A stretch of DNA of 64,000 nt from Myxococcus xanthus (GTDB lineage Bacteria; Myxococcota; Myxococcia; Myxococcales; Myxococcaceae): the NCBI RefSeq assembly GCF_900106535.1, contig NZ_FNOH01000010.1, forward strand, positions 1 to 64,000, written 5' to 3'. Position numbers and translations under genes: made by a program. Numbering within the stretch: the stretch's first letter is position 1; each line of letters starts with the position of its first letter. The notes below the pieces were generated by a model. It was given only the letters and a program-made list of their open reading frames with translations. It searched no databases and was not told the DNA's origin. This document shows, piece after piece, positions 35,884-44,044 of this stretch.

Positions 35884-36066
35884 GTGCGCTGCAGCCATCC
35901 GGGCGCCTGCTGGGTGGTGTCGGTGGAGAATTCGTGCGGAATGGGGCGCGGACGCCGCGGGTTATGTCCACGCCCGGAAAAAGGGTGCCTGCGTGTGGGG
36001 GACCCCCTATGCAACTGGCCGGAAACGTGACACATGGCCAAGGCCGCACCCTCACACGGCGTGGCA

Positions 36067-36090
36067 ACCAGCTCAATTCATGAAGCTGGT
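36067..36090 (+). promoter_or_regulatory. Hairpin in the 5' leader of the cold-shock gene
   Basis: ACCAGCT (36067-36073) pairs with AGCTGGT (36084-36090), 7 bp, about 24 nt before the csp start and just ahead of AAGAGAAG. Cold-shock mRNAs commonly use leader structure for temperature control; that role is inferred here. The rest of the 230-bp gap after the slt gene shows one imperfect inverted repeat (GGGCG-GGAC with GTCC-CGCCC) without a T-tail. Confidence 0.4.
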
Positions 36091-36113
36091 AGAGAAAGAC
36101 GAAGAGAAGCGTA

Positions 36114-36317
36114 ATGGCGACTGGTACCGTGAAGTGGTTCAACGATGCGAAGGGCTTTGGGTTCATCATGCAGGACGGCGGCGGCGAGGACCTCTTCTGC
36201 CACCACACTGCGATTCAGACCCAGGGCTTCCGCACGCTGCAGGAAGGCCAGAAGGTCGAGTTCGACGTGGCCCGTGGCCCCAAGGGCCTGCAGGCTCAGA
36301 ACGTTCGCCCGGTCTGA
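36114..36317 (+). CDS. Cold-shock protein, CspA family
   Basis: 67 aa single cold-shock domain. [20 protein letters not shown] holds RNP1 (KGFGFI). The RNP2 position reads LFCHHTAI, where VFVHHSAI is usual, so a cysteine replaces valine. It binds single-stranded nucleic acid and melts mRNA structure. Monocistronic, with a strong terminator directly downstream. Several csp paralogues are normal in Myxococcus; which one this is cannot be told. Confidence 0.95.
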   Translation: MATGTVKWFNDAKGFGFIMQDGGGEDLFCHHTAIQTQGFRTLQEGQKVEFDVARGPKGLQAQNVRPV

Positions 36318-36349
36318 GTACCTACTGAGCGCTCATAGCGCTTAGTCCG

Positions 36350-36390
36350 AAGGCTCAGTCTCCCCGAGGGAGGCTGGGCCTTTTCCTTTT
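36350..36390 (+). terminator. Strong intrinsic terminator after the cold-shock gene
   Basis: A 15-bp stem (36350-36364 with 36368-36382, two G-T pairs) closes on a CGA loop. The T-rich run TTTTCCTTTT (36381-36390) begins at the stem end. This is the best terminator in the window. Confidence 0.85.
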
Positions 36391-36451
36391 GTCACCCCGA
36401 TGTTCCAGGGCGCGCCTGGAACTTGCCCGGCGGCTCCCCTAGACTCGGGGC

Positions 36452-37849
36452 ATGGGCGCCCCGTCGAACAGTGGAGACGGTGGGAAGAATGCGCTCTTGC
36501 GCGCGCTCCCCTCCGTCGAGCAGCTCCTGCGGCGCCCGTCGCTGGAACCCCTGTTGAGCGGAGTCCCCAGGGCCCGCGCCGTGGCCGCGCTCCGGCTGGC
36601 GGTGGACCGGGCCCGGGGCCGGTTGGTGGCGTCGGGCGGGCCGGGCTTCGAGGATGCGGACGTCCAGCACGCCCTGGACACGCTGGCCACACCGGGGCTG
36701 CGGCCCGTGCTCAACGCCACCGGGGTGGTGCTGCACACCAACCTGGGACGCGCACCCCTGGCGGCCTCGGCCGTGGCGCGCGTGGCGGAGGTGGCTCGGG
36801 GGTACTCCAACCTCGAGTACGACCTGGATGAGGGAGAGCGGGGCAGTCGCTACGCGCCGTTGGTGGGGCTGCTGCGCTCGCTGACGGGCGCGGAGGACGC
36901 GGTCGTCGTCAACAACTGCGCGGGCGCGGTGCTGCTGGTGCTGGCGGCGTTGGCGTCCGGCCGCGAGTGCGTGGTGTCGCGCGGTGAGCTGGTGGAGATT
37001 GGCGGCGGCTTCCGCGTCCCGGAGGTGATGCGACAGTCGGGCGCGAAGCTGGTGGAGGTGGGCACCACCAACCGGACGCGGCTGTCGGATTACTCGGCGG
37101 CGCTGGGCCCGGAGTCGGCGCTGCTGGTGAAGGTGCACCGCTCCAACTTCGCGTTGGTGGGCTTCACGGAAGAGGTGGAGGTCGCGGAGCTCTCGGCGTT
37201 GGGCCGCGCGCGCGGCGTGCCGGTGTTCCAGGACCTGGGCGCGGGCGCGCTGGTGCCGCTGAAGGGCGAGGGCCTGAGCCGGGAGCTCACGGTGGCCCAG
37301 GCCGTGGCGGCGGGCGCGGACGTGGTCGCCTTTTCGGGAGACAAGCTGTTGGGAGGACCCCAGGCGGGAGTCGTGGTGGGCCGGTCTGTGCTGCTGGCAC
37401 GCATCAAGGCTCATCCGCTCATGCGGGCCCTGCGGGTGGACAAGCTGACGGTCGCCGCGCTTGAAGCCACCCTGGCGCTGTACCGGGATGGCCGGGCGGA
37501 AGAGGTTCCGGTGCATCGCCTGCTTGCCCAGTCGCCGGAAGACCTGCGCGCCCGAGCGGTACGGCTGCAAGGCCTGCTGGCGGGGCAGGGTGTGCGTGCG
37601 CGGGTGGCCAGCGTGGAGGGGCAGGTGGGTGGGGGTGCCATGCCGCTGGCCAGGTTGCCGTCCTCCGCGTGCATCCTCACCCTAGGGACGCCGGAAGAAT
37701 TCCTGGAGCGCCTGCGCGGAGGCATGTCGCCGGTTATTGGGAGGATCGCGGATGGCGAGGTGCTCCTCGACGTCCGGTGTCTCGAGGAGGAGGAGCTCCA
37801 GGCCGTCGCGGATGCCGTCGCGGCCGCCATTCCAGGGAACCCGCCATGA
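36452..37849 (+). CDS. selA: L-seryl-tRNA(Sec) selenium transferase
   Basis: SelA (465 aa) is a PLP enzyme converting Ser-tRNA(Sec) to Sec-tRNA(Sec). Motifs: LRPVLNATGVVLHTNLGRAP, GYSNLEYDLDEGERGSRY, NNCAGAVLL, RGELVEIGGGFRVPEVM, GTTNRTRLSDY, and the Schiff-base lysine in AFSGDKLLGGPQAG (about K298). Full length with no obvious damage. Neither selB, selD nor a selC tRNA is seen nearby. Its TGA overlaps the ATG of the HNH gene. Confidence 0.95.
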   Translation: MGAPSNSGDGGKNALLRALPSVEQLLRRPSLEPLLSGVPRARAVAALRLAVDRARGRLVASGGPGFEDADVQHALDTLATPGLRPVLNATGVVLHTNLGRAPLAASAVARVAEVARGYSNLEYDLDEGERGSRYAPLVGLLRSLTGAEDAVVVNNCAGAVLLVLAALASGRECVVSRGELVEIGGGFRVPEVMRQSGAKLVEVGTTNRTRLSDYSAALGPESALLVKVHRSNFALVGFTEEVEVAELSALGRARGVPVFQDLGAGALVPLKGEGLSRELTVAQAVAAGADVVAFSGDKLLGGPQAGVVVGRSVLLARIKAHPLMRALRVDKLTVAALEATLALYRDGRAEEVPVHRLLAQSPEDLRARAVRLQGLLAGQGVRARVASVEGQVGGGAMPLARLPSSACILTLGTPEEFLERLRGGMSPVIGRIADGEVLLDVRCLEEEELQAVADAVAAAIPGNPP

Positions 37850-38439
37850 TCAACAGCGCCGTGCTTGTCCTCAACCGGTACTACCAGCCGGTGCATGTCA
37901 CCTCGGTGAAGCGGGCGTTCTCGCTCCTGTACCTGGGGGTGGCCAAGGCCATCGACTCGCAGTACCGGCTCTACGAGTTCGCGGATTGGGCAGAGCTGAG
38001 CGCGACACAGGACTGCATCACCACCATCGAGCGCACCATCCGCGTTCCCCGTGTCCTGGTGCTCAGCGCGTATGACCATCTGCCCCGAGGGCGGGTGCGC
38101 TTCTCCCGGCTCAACATCTACGCGCGTGACAACGACACCTGCCAGTACTGCGGCAAGAACCTGCCGCGCAGCGAGCTGAACCTGGACCACGTCATGCCGC
38201 GCACGCAGGGCGGCAAGACGACGTGGGAGAACGTGGTGTGCTCCTGCGTGCCTTGCAACCTGAGGAAGGGTGGGCGCACGCCGGAGCAGGCCCACATGAA
38301 GCTGCTCAAGAAGCCCGTGCGCCCGCGCTGGACGCCGCTGTTCCGCGGCGCCACCCGCAAGGTGACGTATCAGGAGTGGCTACCGTTCCTGCACCTGGCG
38401 GATGCGTCGTACTGGAACGTCGAGCTGCTCGACGAGTAG
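37846..38439 (+). CDS. HNH endonuclease family protein
   Basis: 197 aa. The HNH core is CQYCGKNLPRSELNLDHVMP, then GGKTTWENVVCSCVPCNLRKG: two CxxC zinc knuckles, the LDHV histidine and the WENVV asparagine. N-terminal residues (SAVLVLNRYYQPVHVTSVKRA) are typical of a widespread stand-alone HNH family of unknown role. ATG 37846 overlaps the selA stop (ATGA), so expression is coupled to SelA. Confidence 0.92.
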   Translation: MINSAVLVLNRYYQPVHVTSVKRAFSLLYLGVAKAIDSQYRLYEFADWAELSATQDCITTIERTIRVPRVLVLSAYDHLPRGRVRFSRLNIYARDNDTCQYCGKNLPRSELNLDHVMPRTQGGKTTWENVVCSCVPCNLRKGGRTPEQAHMKLLKKPVRPRWTPLFRGATRKVTYQEWLPFLHLADASYWNVELLDE

Positions 38440-38593
38440 CGCCTGCCTGGTGGGCATCCGGGCTCACCGCAGGGGCTGGAAACACCGGGAGTGACGGGTT
38501 TCCGGCGCATGCGCGGGCCGGGATGCTCCACTGAACGGATGCAGTAGGCCGGGGAGTCGACGCGACCCCGGGTTCGGGATTTGATGGGGGGGC

Positions 38594-39613
38594 ATGCCCC
38601 AACCCTCGCCAGCGCCCTGGACCGAATCCCGTGTCCTGGGCCCCACGGAGCCAGGCTCCATGGTCTCCGGCCCTCCTGGTCTGTCACGCCGTCCTCGCCC
38701 GCGGCGCATCATCGCCGTGGGAGGCGGGAAGGGCGGCATTGGCAAGTCCATGGTGTCCGCCAACCTGGGCGTGGCCCTGGCCCAATCCGGGGCCAACGTG
38801 CTGCTCGTGGACGTGGACCTGGGCGGCGCCAACCTCCACACGTGCCTGGGGGTCGGACAGCCCAACGCGACGCTGTCCGACTTCCTGCGTCGGAACAAGG
38901 CGCAGTTGGAAGAGGTCATCGTTCCGACGGGCGTGCCCCGGCTGTCGCTGATCGCCGGCGCGCAGGATGCGCTGGACGCGGCCAACCTCAAGTACGCGCA
39001 GAAGCAGAAGCTGCTGCGGACGTTGATGGGCACGTCGGCGGACTACCTCATCCTGGACCTGGGCGCGGGGACGAGCTTCAACACCATCGACTTCTTCATC
39101 CTCGCCGACCACGGCGTGCTGGTGATGTTGCCCGAGCCCACGTCGGTGGAGAACGCCTACCGCTTCGCGAAGGCGGCCTTCTTCCGCAAGCTCCAGCAGG
39201 TGGAGTCGCAGTACGGCATCGAGGACCTGGTGGACGACGCGCTCACCACCCGTGAGGGGGCGCTGCGCACGCTGCATGACGTGCTGGCGCAGGCCCGGCG
39301 CAAGGACCCGGCCATCGCGGACCGCTTGGAGCGCGAGCTCTCCGCGTTCCGCATCCGGCTGATCGTGAACCAGGCGCGCACGGATGCGGACCTGTCGGTG
39401 GGCACCTCGGTGGCCGCCGCATGGAAGAAGTTCTTTGGCATCGAAATGGATGTCCTCGGAGCCATTCGCTACGACGACGAGGCATGGCGCGCGGTGCGCA
39501 AGCGCAAGCCCGTCCTCATCGAGCGACCGGATTCCGCGGCGGCCACTGCCATTCTGGGCATCGCAACGCGTATCCTCACACTCGACGGCTCCCCCCAGCG
39601 TTCCACACCATGA
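38594..39613 (+). CDS. MinD/ParA-family P-loop ATPase
   Basis: 339 aa. The deviant Walker A is GGGKGGIGKSMVSANLG, then LLVDVDLGGANLHTCLG and LILDLGAGTSFNTIDFFILAD (Walker B region). The overall pattern matches the FlhG/MinD-like group rather than chromosomal ParA. A downstream start at 38660 is possible, as the first 35 residues are Pro-rich and unlikely to be part of the fold. Overlaps the next gene by ATGA. It probably positions a polar or envelope structure. Confidence 0.9.
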   Translation: MPQPSPAPWTESRVLGPTEPGSMVSGPPGLSRRPRPRRIIAVGGGKGGIGKSMVSANLGVALAQSGANVLLVDVDLGGANLHTCLGVGQPNATLSDFLRRNKAQLEEVIVPTGVPRLSLIAGAQDALDAANLKYAQKQKLLRTLMGTSADYLILDLGAGTSFNTIDFFILADHGVLVMLPEPTSVENAYRFAKAAFFRKLQQVESQYGIEDLVDDALTTREGALRTLHDVLAQARRKDPAIADRLERELSAFRIRLIVNQARTDADLSVGTSVAAAWKKFFGIEMDVLGAIRYDDEAWRAVRKRKPVLIERPDSAAATAILGIATRILTLDGSPQRSTP

Positions 39614-41349
39614 AGCCCTTCGAGCAGCAGACCTATTACGAGATTCTCGAAGTCCCCGTCACCGCTCCGAAGGAGGAGATTCGGGCGGCGTACGAACGGC
39701 TGACGGAGCTGTATGCACCGGACTCCATCGCCGTCTATGCGCTCGTGGATGAGGGCCAGGTGGATGAGCTCCGCACTCGGCTCGCCGAGGCGCTGGAGAT
39801 TCTCTCCGACGAAGAGCTGCGTGCCGAGTACGACAAGGACCTGGGGCTCCCGGCCCTCCGGTTGATGGACGCGGTGTCGACCGGGGGCGAGGTGGCACAC
39901 GCCGCCGCGCCGGTGGAGCAGCGCGCGGAGCCGGAGCTCGTTGGGGTTGCCGCTTCCGGCGCGGAAGATCAAACTGGCCACCTTTCGACGCAGATCCCCG
40001 AAACGGGGACGAACGGGAGGACAGGAGCAGTGCGAGACGTGCCGGTGGAGGACTCGGAGACCGCGATGACGGGGCGGGATGGGGAAGGGGAGGCCGGGGC
40101 CCAGGCGACGGAGCCTCGGGTGGAGGCGATGCCGGCGTCCTCGGGACAGGCGGACTTCCGGGCGTCGTTTTTCCGTGGGTTCTCGTTCGCATACGTGTCC
40201 AGCTCGTTGCAGGACACGCAGCGGCTGGGGAGCGCGGTGGATGTTCCCGTCGCGTCGATTCAGCCTCAGGTTTCGGGTAGTGGCACGGGGGCCGCGAGCG
40301 CTGAGTCGCAGCGCGAGGCCCCCGGTGCGGTGGCTGCGGCTCCGGTGAGTGAGCCGTCCGCGGCGCATGAGGCCGCTGCGGTAGTGCCTGGCGTCGTGGC
40401 GGCCAGTGCAACTGCTTCGGTTTCCCCAGGAGGCCCTGCGGTAACGGGCAGCGCGCCGGCTCCAGCGACGGCTCCCCAGGTCAGCGTCCCTTCTTCGGGC
40501 AGCGACGCCTCGGTGCCTGCCTCGGCCGCCGCGCCGACGCCTGGTCCGGCAGGCGCTGTCAGCGCGCTGGCTTCGGTCAGCGATGCGCCGGCGCCTGCGA
40601 CGGCTGCCGTGCCGACGCCCGCCTCGGCCGCCCCCGTCAGCTCCCCGGTGGCGGAAGGCAGTGCCGCGGTGGCTGCCTCGGCCACTCAGGCCAGCAGCCC
40701 AGCCGCCGCGCCGGTCCCCACGCAAGGCGCTCCGGTCAGCGCCGTGGCGGCTCTGCCCCCTTCGGCGCCTGCCACCGCCGTGACTGGCGCCCCGGCATCG
40801 GAAACCAGCACTGCGCCCCACCTGCCGGTTCCAGCGAGTGCGAGCCCGGTACCGCCGGCCCCCCAGGCGCCCGAGGCCGAGTCGACCGCCATCGTCCCTG
40901 CCCGTCCGTCGCCCACCTCGGAGGCTCCGTCCGAGCCGGGCCGGGCTGGCGCGCGTCCCGGGCGGCCCCTGGGAGACGCGCAGCAGATCGCCCAGGACTC
41001 CGCCATCGCCACGGCGGAGGCGGCGCTGGCGCAGGCGTCCCAGGCCGCGTCGCGGGCCCGTGAGCCCCGGCCTCGCGTCCCGGACATCCCGTCCGACGCA
41101 GAGTTCAACGGCGAGCTGCTCCGGCAGGTCCGAGAGGCCCGGGGGGTGACCCTCCAGCAGGTGGCCGACCGCACCCGCATCACGCGCATGCACCTGGAGA
41201 ACGTCGAGGCGGACCGCTACAACCTGCTCCCGCCCTCGGTCTACCTGCGAGGTATCCTGATGAGCCTCGCCCGCGAGCTGGGGTTGGATCCACTCCGCGT
41301 CTCCAAGAGCTACCTGGCCCTGTCTTCTGAGAAGTCAGGCCGGAAGTAG
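39610..41349 (+). CDS. Degenerate J-domain/low-complexity/RodZ-like HTH fusion
   Basis: 579 aa from ATG 39610. Residues 8-78 resemble a J domain (YYEILEVPVTAPKEEIRAAY) but the HPD motif reads APD, so Hsp70 stimulation is not expected. About residues 220-457 are Ala/Pro/Ser/Val-rich, probably unstructured. Residues 498-572 form an HTH_25-like domain (LLRQVREARGVTLQQVADRT), as in the cytoplasmic part of RodZ. There is no membrane helix. Translationally coupled to the MinD-like ATPase, its likely partner. Confidence 0.82.
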   Translation: MKPFEQQTYYEILEVPVTAPKEEIRAAYERLTELYAPDSIAVYALVDEGQVDELRTRLAEALEILSDEELRAEYDKDLGLPALRLMDAVSTGGEVAHAAAPVEQRAEPELVGVAASGAEDQTGHLSTQIPETGTNGRTGAVRDVPVEDSETAMTGRDGEGEAGAQATEPRVEAMPASSGQADFRASFFRGFSFAYVSSSLQDTQRLGSAVDVPVASIQPQVSGSGTGAASAESQREAPGAVAAAPVSEPSAAHEAAAVVPGVVAASATASVSPGGPAVTGSAPAPATAPQVSVPSSGSDASVPASAAAPTPGPAGAVSALASVSDAPAPATAAVPTPASAAPVSSPVAEGSAAVAASATQASSPAAAPVPTQGAPVSAVAALPPSAPATAVTGAPASETSTAPHLPVPASASPVPPAPQAPEAESTAIVPARPSPTSEAPSEPGRAGARPGRPLGDAQQIAQDSAIATAEAALAQASQAASRAREPRPRVPDIPSDAEFNGELLRQVREARGVTLQQVADRTRITRMHLENVEADRYNLLPPSVYLRGILMSLARELGLDPLRVSKSYLALSSEKSGRK

Positions 41350-41434
41350 GGGAGGCGCCCGGAAGTGCTCGGATGTCACCGGCGTTGCGAGGAAAGTTGA
41401 CTCGCCTCCAGCCGCTGCCTAAGTAGGTAGCACG

Positions 41435-41698
41435 ATGACGGACGAGGAAAAGGTCAAGGCGATGCGGCTCGCCCGTGCGATTGCCTCGGATATCTCGCTC
41501 TACAACGAGCAGAAGATCATCAAGGGAATCGAACAGGACAACCTCTTCGAGGTCCTCAAGGAGGAACTGGAAGAGGGCCGCGAGCTCTACAAGAGCCGCG
41601 TCAGCCAGGAGATCTTCACGAAGATGAACTTCTTCGAGCGGGCGATCAACGACATCGTCCTGCGCTCGAAGGCGCATGTGAAGTCGAAGATCTGGTAA
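41435..41698 (+). CDS. Small conserved helical protein, function unknown
   Basis: 87 aa, mostly alpha-helical and charged (RAIASDISLYNEQKIIKGIE, ELEEGRELYKSRVSQEIF, NFFERAINDIVLRSK). No Cys, no signal peptide, no recognised domain. It lies 10 bp upstream of the pseudouridine synthase gene and likely forms an operon with it. I believe similar small genes occur in this position in related deltaproteobacterial lineages, but this is from memory. Confidence 0.75.
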   Translation: MTDEEKVKAMRLARAIASDISLYNEQKIIKGIEQDNLFEVLKEELEEGRELYKSRVSQEIFTKMNFFERAINDIVLRSKAHVKSKIW

Positions 41699-41708
41699 CC
41701 CCCTCCCC

Positions 41709-42749
41709 GTGGTAGCGCCTGACACGCGAGAGCACCGCGCTCCGCCCGAAGCTCGCGGCGAGCGCGTCGACCAATACCTCGCGCGCGCGTTCCCGGACCT
41801 CACGCGCTCTCGCATCCATGGCCTCATCGAGGCCGGGCATGTGCTCGCGGACGGCCAGCCGGCCAAACCGGCCCGGCGTCTGCGCGGCGGTGAGCTGCTC
41901 GTCCTCCACATTCCGGCGCCCGTTCCCGCCGTCCCGTTAGCGGAGGAGCTCCCGCTCGCGCTGCTGCACGAGGACCGCGACCTGGTCGTCGTCGACAAGG
42001 CGGCGGGCATGGTCGTCCACCCCGGCGCGGGCCACGCTTCCGGCACCCTGGTCAACGCGCTGCTGCACCGGGTGAAGGACCTGGCCGGTGTTGGCGGCGA
42101 GCTGCGGCCCGGCATCGTCCACCGGCTCGACAAGGACACCACCGGCTGTCTCGTCGTGGCGAAGAACGAGCAGGCGCTGGTGGCGCTCCAGAAGGCCTTC
42201 AAGACTCGCGCGGTGGAGAAGACGTACCTGGCGCTGGTCCACGGCGTCCCGCCGGCGGAAGGGCGCATCGAGACGCTCTACGGCCGTCACCCCATCCACC
42301 GCCAGCGCTTCACGGGCAAGGTGAAGGAGGGCAAGAACGCCATCACCGAGTACCGCGTCCTCGAGACCTTTGATGGCGCCGCGCTGGTGGAGGTGGACCT
42401 GCTCACCGGCCGCACGCATCAGATTCGCGTGCACCTCTCCGAAGCCGGCCACCCCCTGCTCTGCGACGCGCTCTATGGCGCCGGACGCAAGGCGAAGGGC
42501 GCCGCGGCGGAGGCCCAGGAGCGGCTGGGGCGCCAAGCGCTCCACGCGTGGCGCCTGTCCTTCGCGCACCCGCGCACGGGCAAGGTGCTGAAGCTGGAGG
42601 CGCCCATTCCCGCGGACCTGGAGGCGGCCCTGACGCTGCTCCGGGCCACCGTCCCCGCGCCGCCAGAGGCCCCGGTCGCCACCCGAAAGCAGCCCGCGCC
42701 TCGGAAGGCGGCGGGCGGCTCGAAGCGGACTACAGGCCGGACACGCTGA
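41709..42749 (+). CDS. RluA-family pseudouridine synthase (RluD-like)
   Basis: 346 aa, GTG start. An N-terminal S4 RNA-binding domain (RVDQYLARAFPDLTRSRIHGLIEAGHV) precedes the synthase domain. The catalytic Asp (about D141) is in GIVHRLDKDTTGCLVVAKN, followed by KTYLALVHG and the LLTGRTHQIRVHL motif. RluD-type enzymes modify 23S rRNA helix 69. The C-terminal about 35 residues are Pro/Lys/Arg-rich. The 3' end overlaps the convergent HD-domain gene by 20 bp. Confidence 0.92.
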   Translation: MVAPDTREHRAPPEARGERVDQYLARAFPDLTRSRIHGLIEAGHVLADGQPAKPARRLRGGELLVLHIPAPVPAVPLAEELPLALLHEDRDLVVVDKAAGMVVHPGAGHASGTLVNALLHRVKDLAGVGGELRPGIVHRLDKDTTGCLVVAKNEQALVALQKAFKTRAVEKTYLALVHGVPPAEGRIETLYGRHPIHRQRFTGKVKEGKNAITEYRVLETFDGAALVEVDLLTGRTHQIRVHLSEAGHPLLCDALYGAGRKAKGAAAEAQERLGRQALHAWRLSFAHPRTGKVLKLEAPIPADLEAALTLLRATVPAPPEAPVATRKQPAPRKAAGGSKRTTGRTR

Positions 42750-44040
42750 GCGACTGCTGGCGCTTGGACAGCACCTTCACGGGCTGGATGGCCATCACCC
42801 GCATGAAGACGGACAGCAGCTCCGGGTCGAACTTGTTCCGCATCTCCGACCACATCAGCATCAGCGCCACCTCCGGGCCGTAGGCATCCCGGTACGGGCG
42901 CTTGGAGGTGAGGGCGTCGTACGCGTCGCAGATGGCGATGATCTTCGCGTACACCCCGAGGTTCGTCTTCGGGATGATCATCTGGATGTTGCCGCGGGAG
43001 TCGCGCACGGCGGTACCGAAGTCCGTCTTGTGCTCGAACGTCGTCACCACGCGCAGCAGCGTGGAGCGGCTGAAGCCCTTCTCCATCAGGATGTTGCGCA
43101 CGGAGATGAGCGGCGCGCGCTGCACCGTCTGCTTCTCCTCGGGCGTCAGCGCGCCTCGCTTCGTCGACAGCTCCTCCGACAGCGTGGCCATGCCGGCGTC
43201 GTGGAAGAGGGCGATGTAGCCCAGGTCGCGCAGTTGCGGCTTCGTCAGCCCCAGCTCCGCGCCGAAGACGACGCTCATGAGGCACACGTTGACCTGGTGG
43301 TACACGAGGTAGTCGTCCTCGCGCCGCATGGTCGTCATGCCCAGGAAGTGCGTCCGCTGCTCGTAGGAGATGTCGACGAAGTCCTGCACCAGGCGCAGCG
43401 CCTTGGAGGCGTTGATGGGCTTCCCGGCGCGCACCGACTCCAGGTACTTCGTGAGGAAGAACACGGCGCGCGCGTAGATGGTCATCGCGTACTTCTTGCG
43501 GTCCACCTTCTGGTCGCCCGGGTTGTCCAGGTCCTTGTTCAGCTTCTCCTTCAGCTTGGAGAACTTGGCCACCCGCATGTTGAGCAGCTTGCGGTTGGAC
43601 AGGCCGTCCTCTTCGGACGCGGTCGTCTGCTCCTTGCTGAAGATCCAGATGAAGTTCTTCAGCTCCGGAACGGTGACGGGCTTGGTGAGCGTGAAGCCAC
43701 CCACGTCCTTCGAGCGCAGCTCCGTCAGCAGGTATCGCTGGTTCTCGATGGAGTTGAGGTCCACCTTCACCAGCATGCCGTTCAGGTAGAACGACTCCTT
43801 GACGCCCGTGAGCTCCAGGCGGCCTTCCTTGCTGATGATTTGATTGATGATGTCCTGGAGCTGGTGCAGCGGCTTCTGGAAGACCGCGTTCTCCGGGTCA
43901 TACATCTTCACCGAGCGCACCAGCATGTACAGGCCGGCCACCAGCGAGCGCGCCAGGCCCTGGAGCTTCTCGTTGTGCTCGCGGCCGAACTCGTTGGTGT
44001 TCTCGTCCTGCGCCTGGGTGATTTTCAGGTTGTCGGCCAT
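42730..44040 (-). CDS. Degenerate HD-GYP-type protein
   Basis: 436 aa. The C-terminal half follows the HD-GYP pattern: YHQVNVCLMSVVFGAELGL, LFHDAGMATLSEEL (HD then AGM in place of IGK), and ICDAYDALTSKRPYRDAYGP. The GYP segment is replaced by EHKTDFGTAV, so c-di-GMP phosphodiesterase activity is doubtful. The N-terminal about 130 residues resemble the same region of the next upstream gene product. Gene order and a 4-bp gap suggest co-expression with the HEAT-like protein. Confidence 0.82.
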   Translation of the reverse strand: MADNLKITQAQDENTNEFGREHNEKLQGLARSLVAGLYMLVRSVKMYDPENAVFQKPLHQLQDIINQIISKEGRLELTGVKESFYLNGMLVKVDLNSIENQRYLLTELRSKDVGGFTLTKPVTVPELKNFIWIFSKEQTTASEEDGLSNRKLLNMRVAKFSKLKEKLNKDLDNPGDQKVDRKKYAMTIYARAVFFLTKYLESVRAGKPINASKALRLVQDFVDISYEQRTHFLGMTTMRREDDYLVYHQVNVCLMSVVFGAELGLTKPQLRDLGYIALFHDAGMATLSEELSTKRGALTPEEKQTVQRAPLISVRNILMEKGFSRSTLLRVVTTFEHKTDFGTAVRDSRGNIQMIIPKTNLGVYAKIIAICDAYDALTSKRPYRDAYGPEVALMLMWSEMRNKFDPELLSVFMRVMAIQPVKVLSKRQQSLSVSGL

Positions 44041-44044
44041 ACGC

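Noticed and set aside
35884-36113. Imperfect inverted repeat after the slt gene as a terminator
   Set aside because: GGGCG-GGAC with GTCC-CGCCC has a mismatch and no T-tail on the plus strand.
39421-39609. Extended N terminus of the J-like/HTH protein
   Set aside because: It is a frame read through the MinD-like gene; ATG 39610 gives the J-like start and an ATGA overlap.
40270-40980. Possible tandem repeat in the J-like/HTH gene
   Set aside because: The stretch is low-complexity Ala/Pro/Ser coding, without an exact repeat unit; an unstructured linker explains it.
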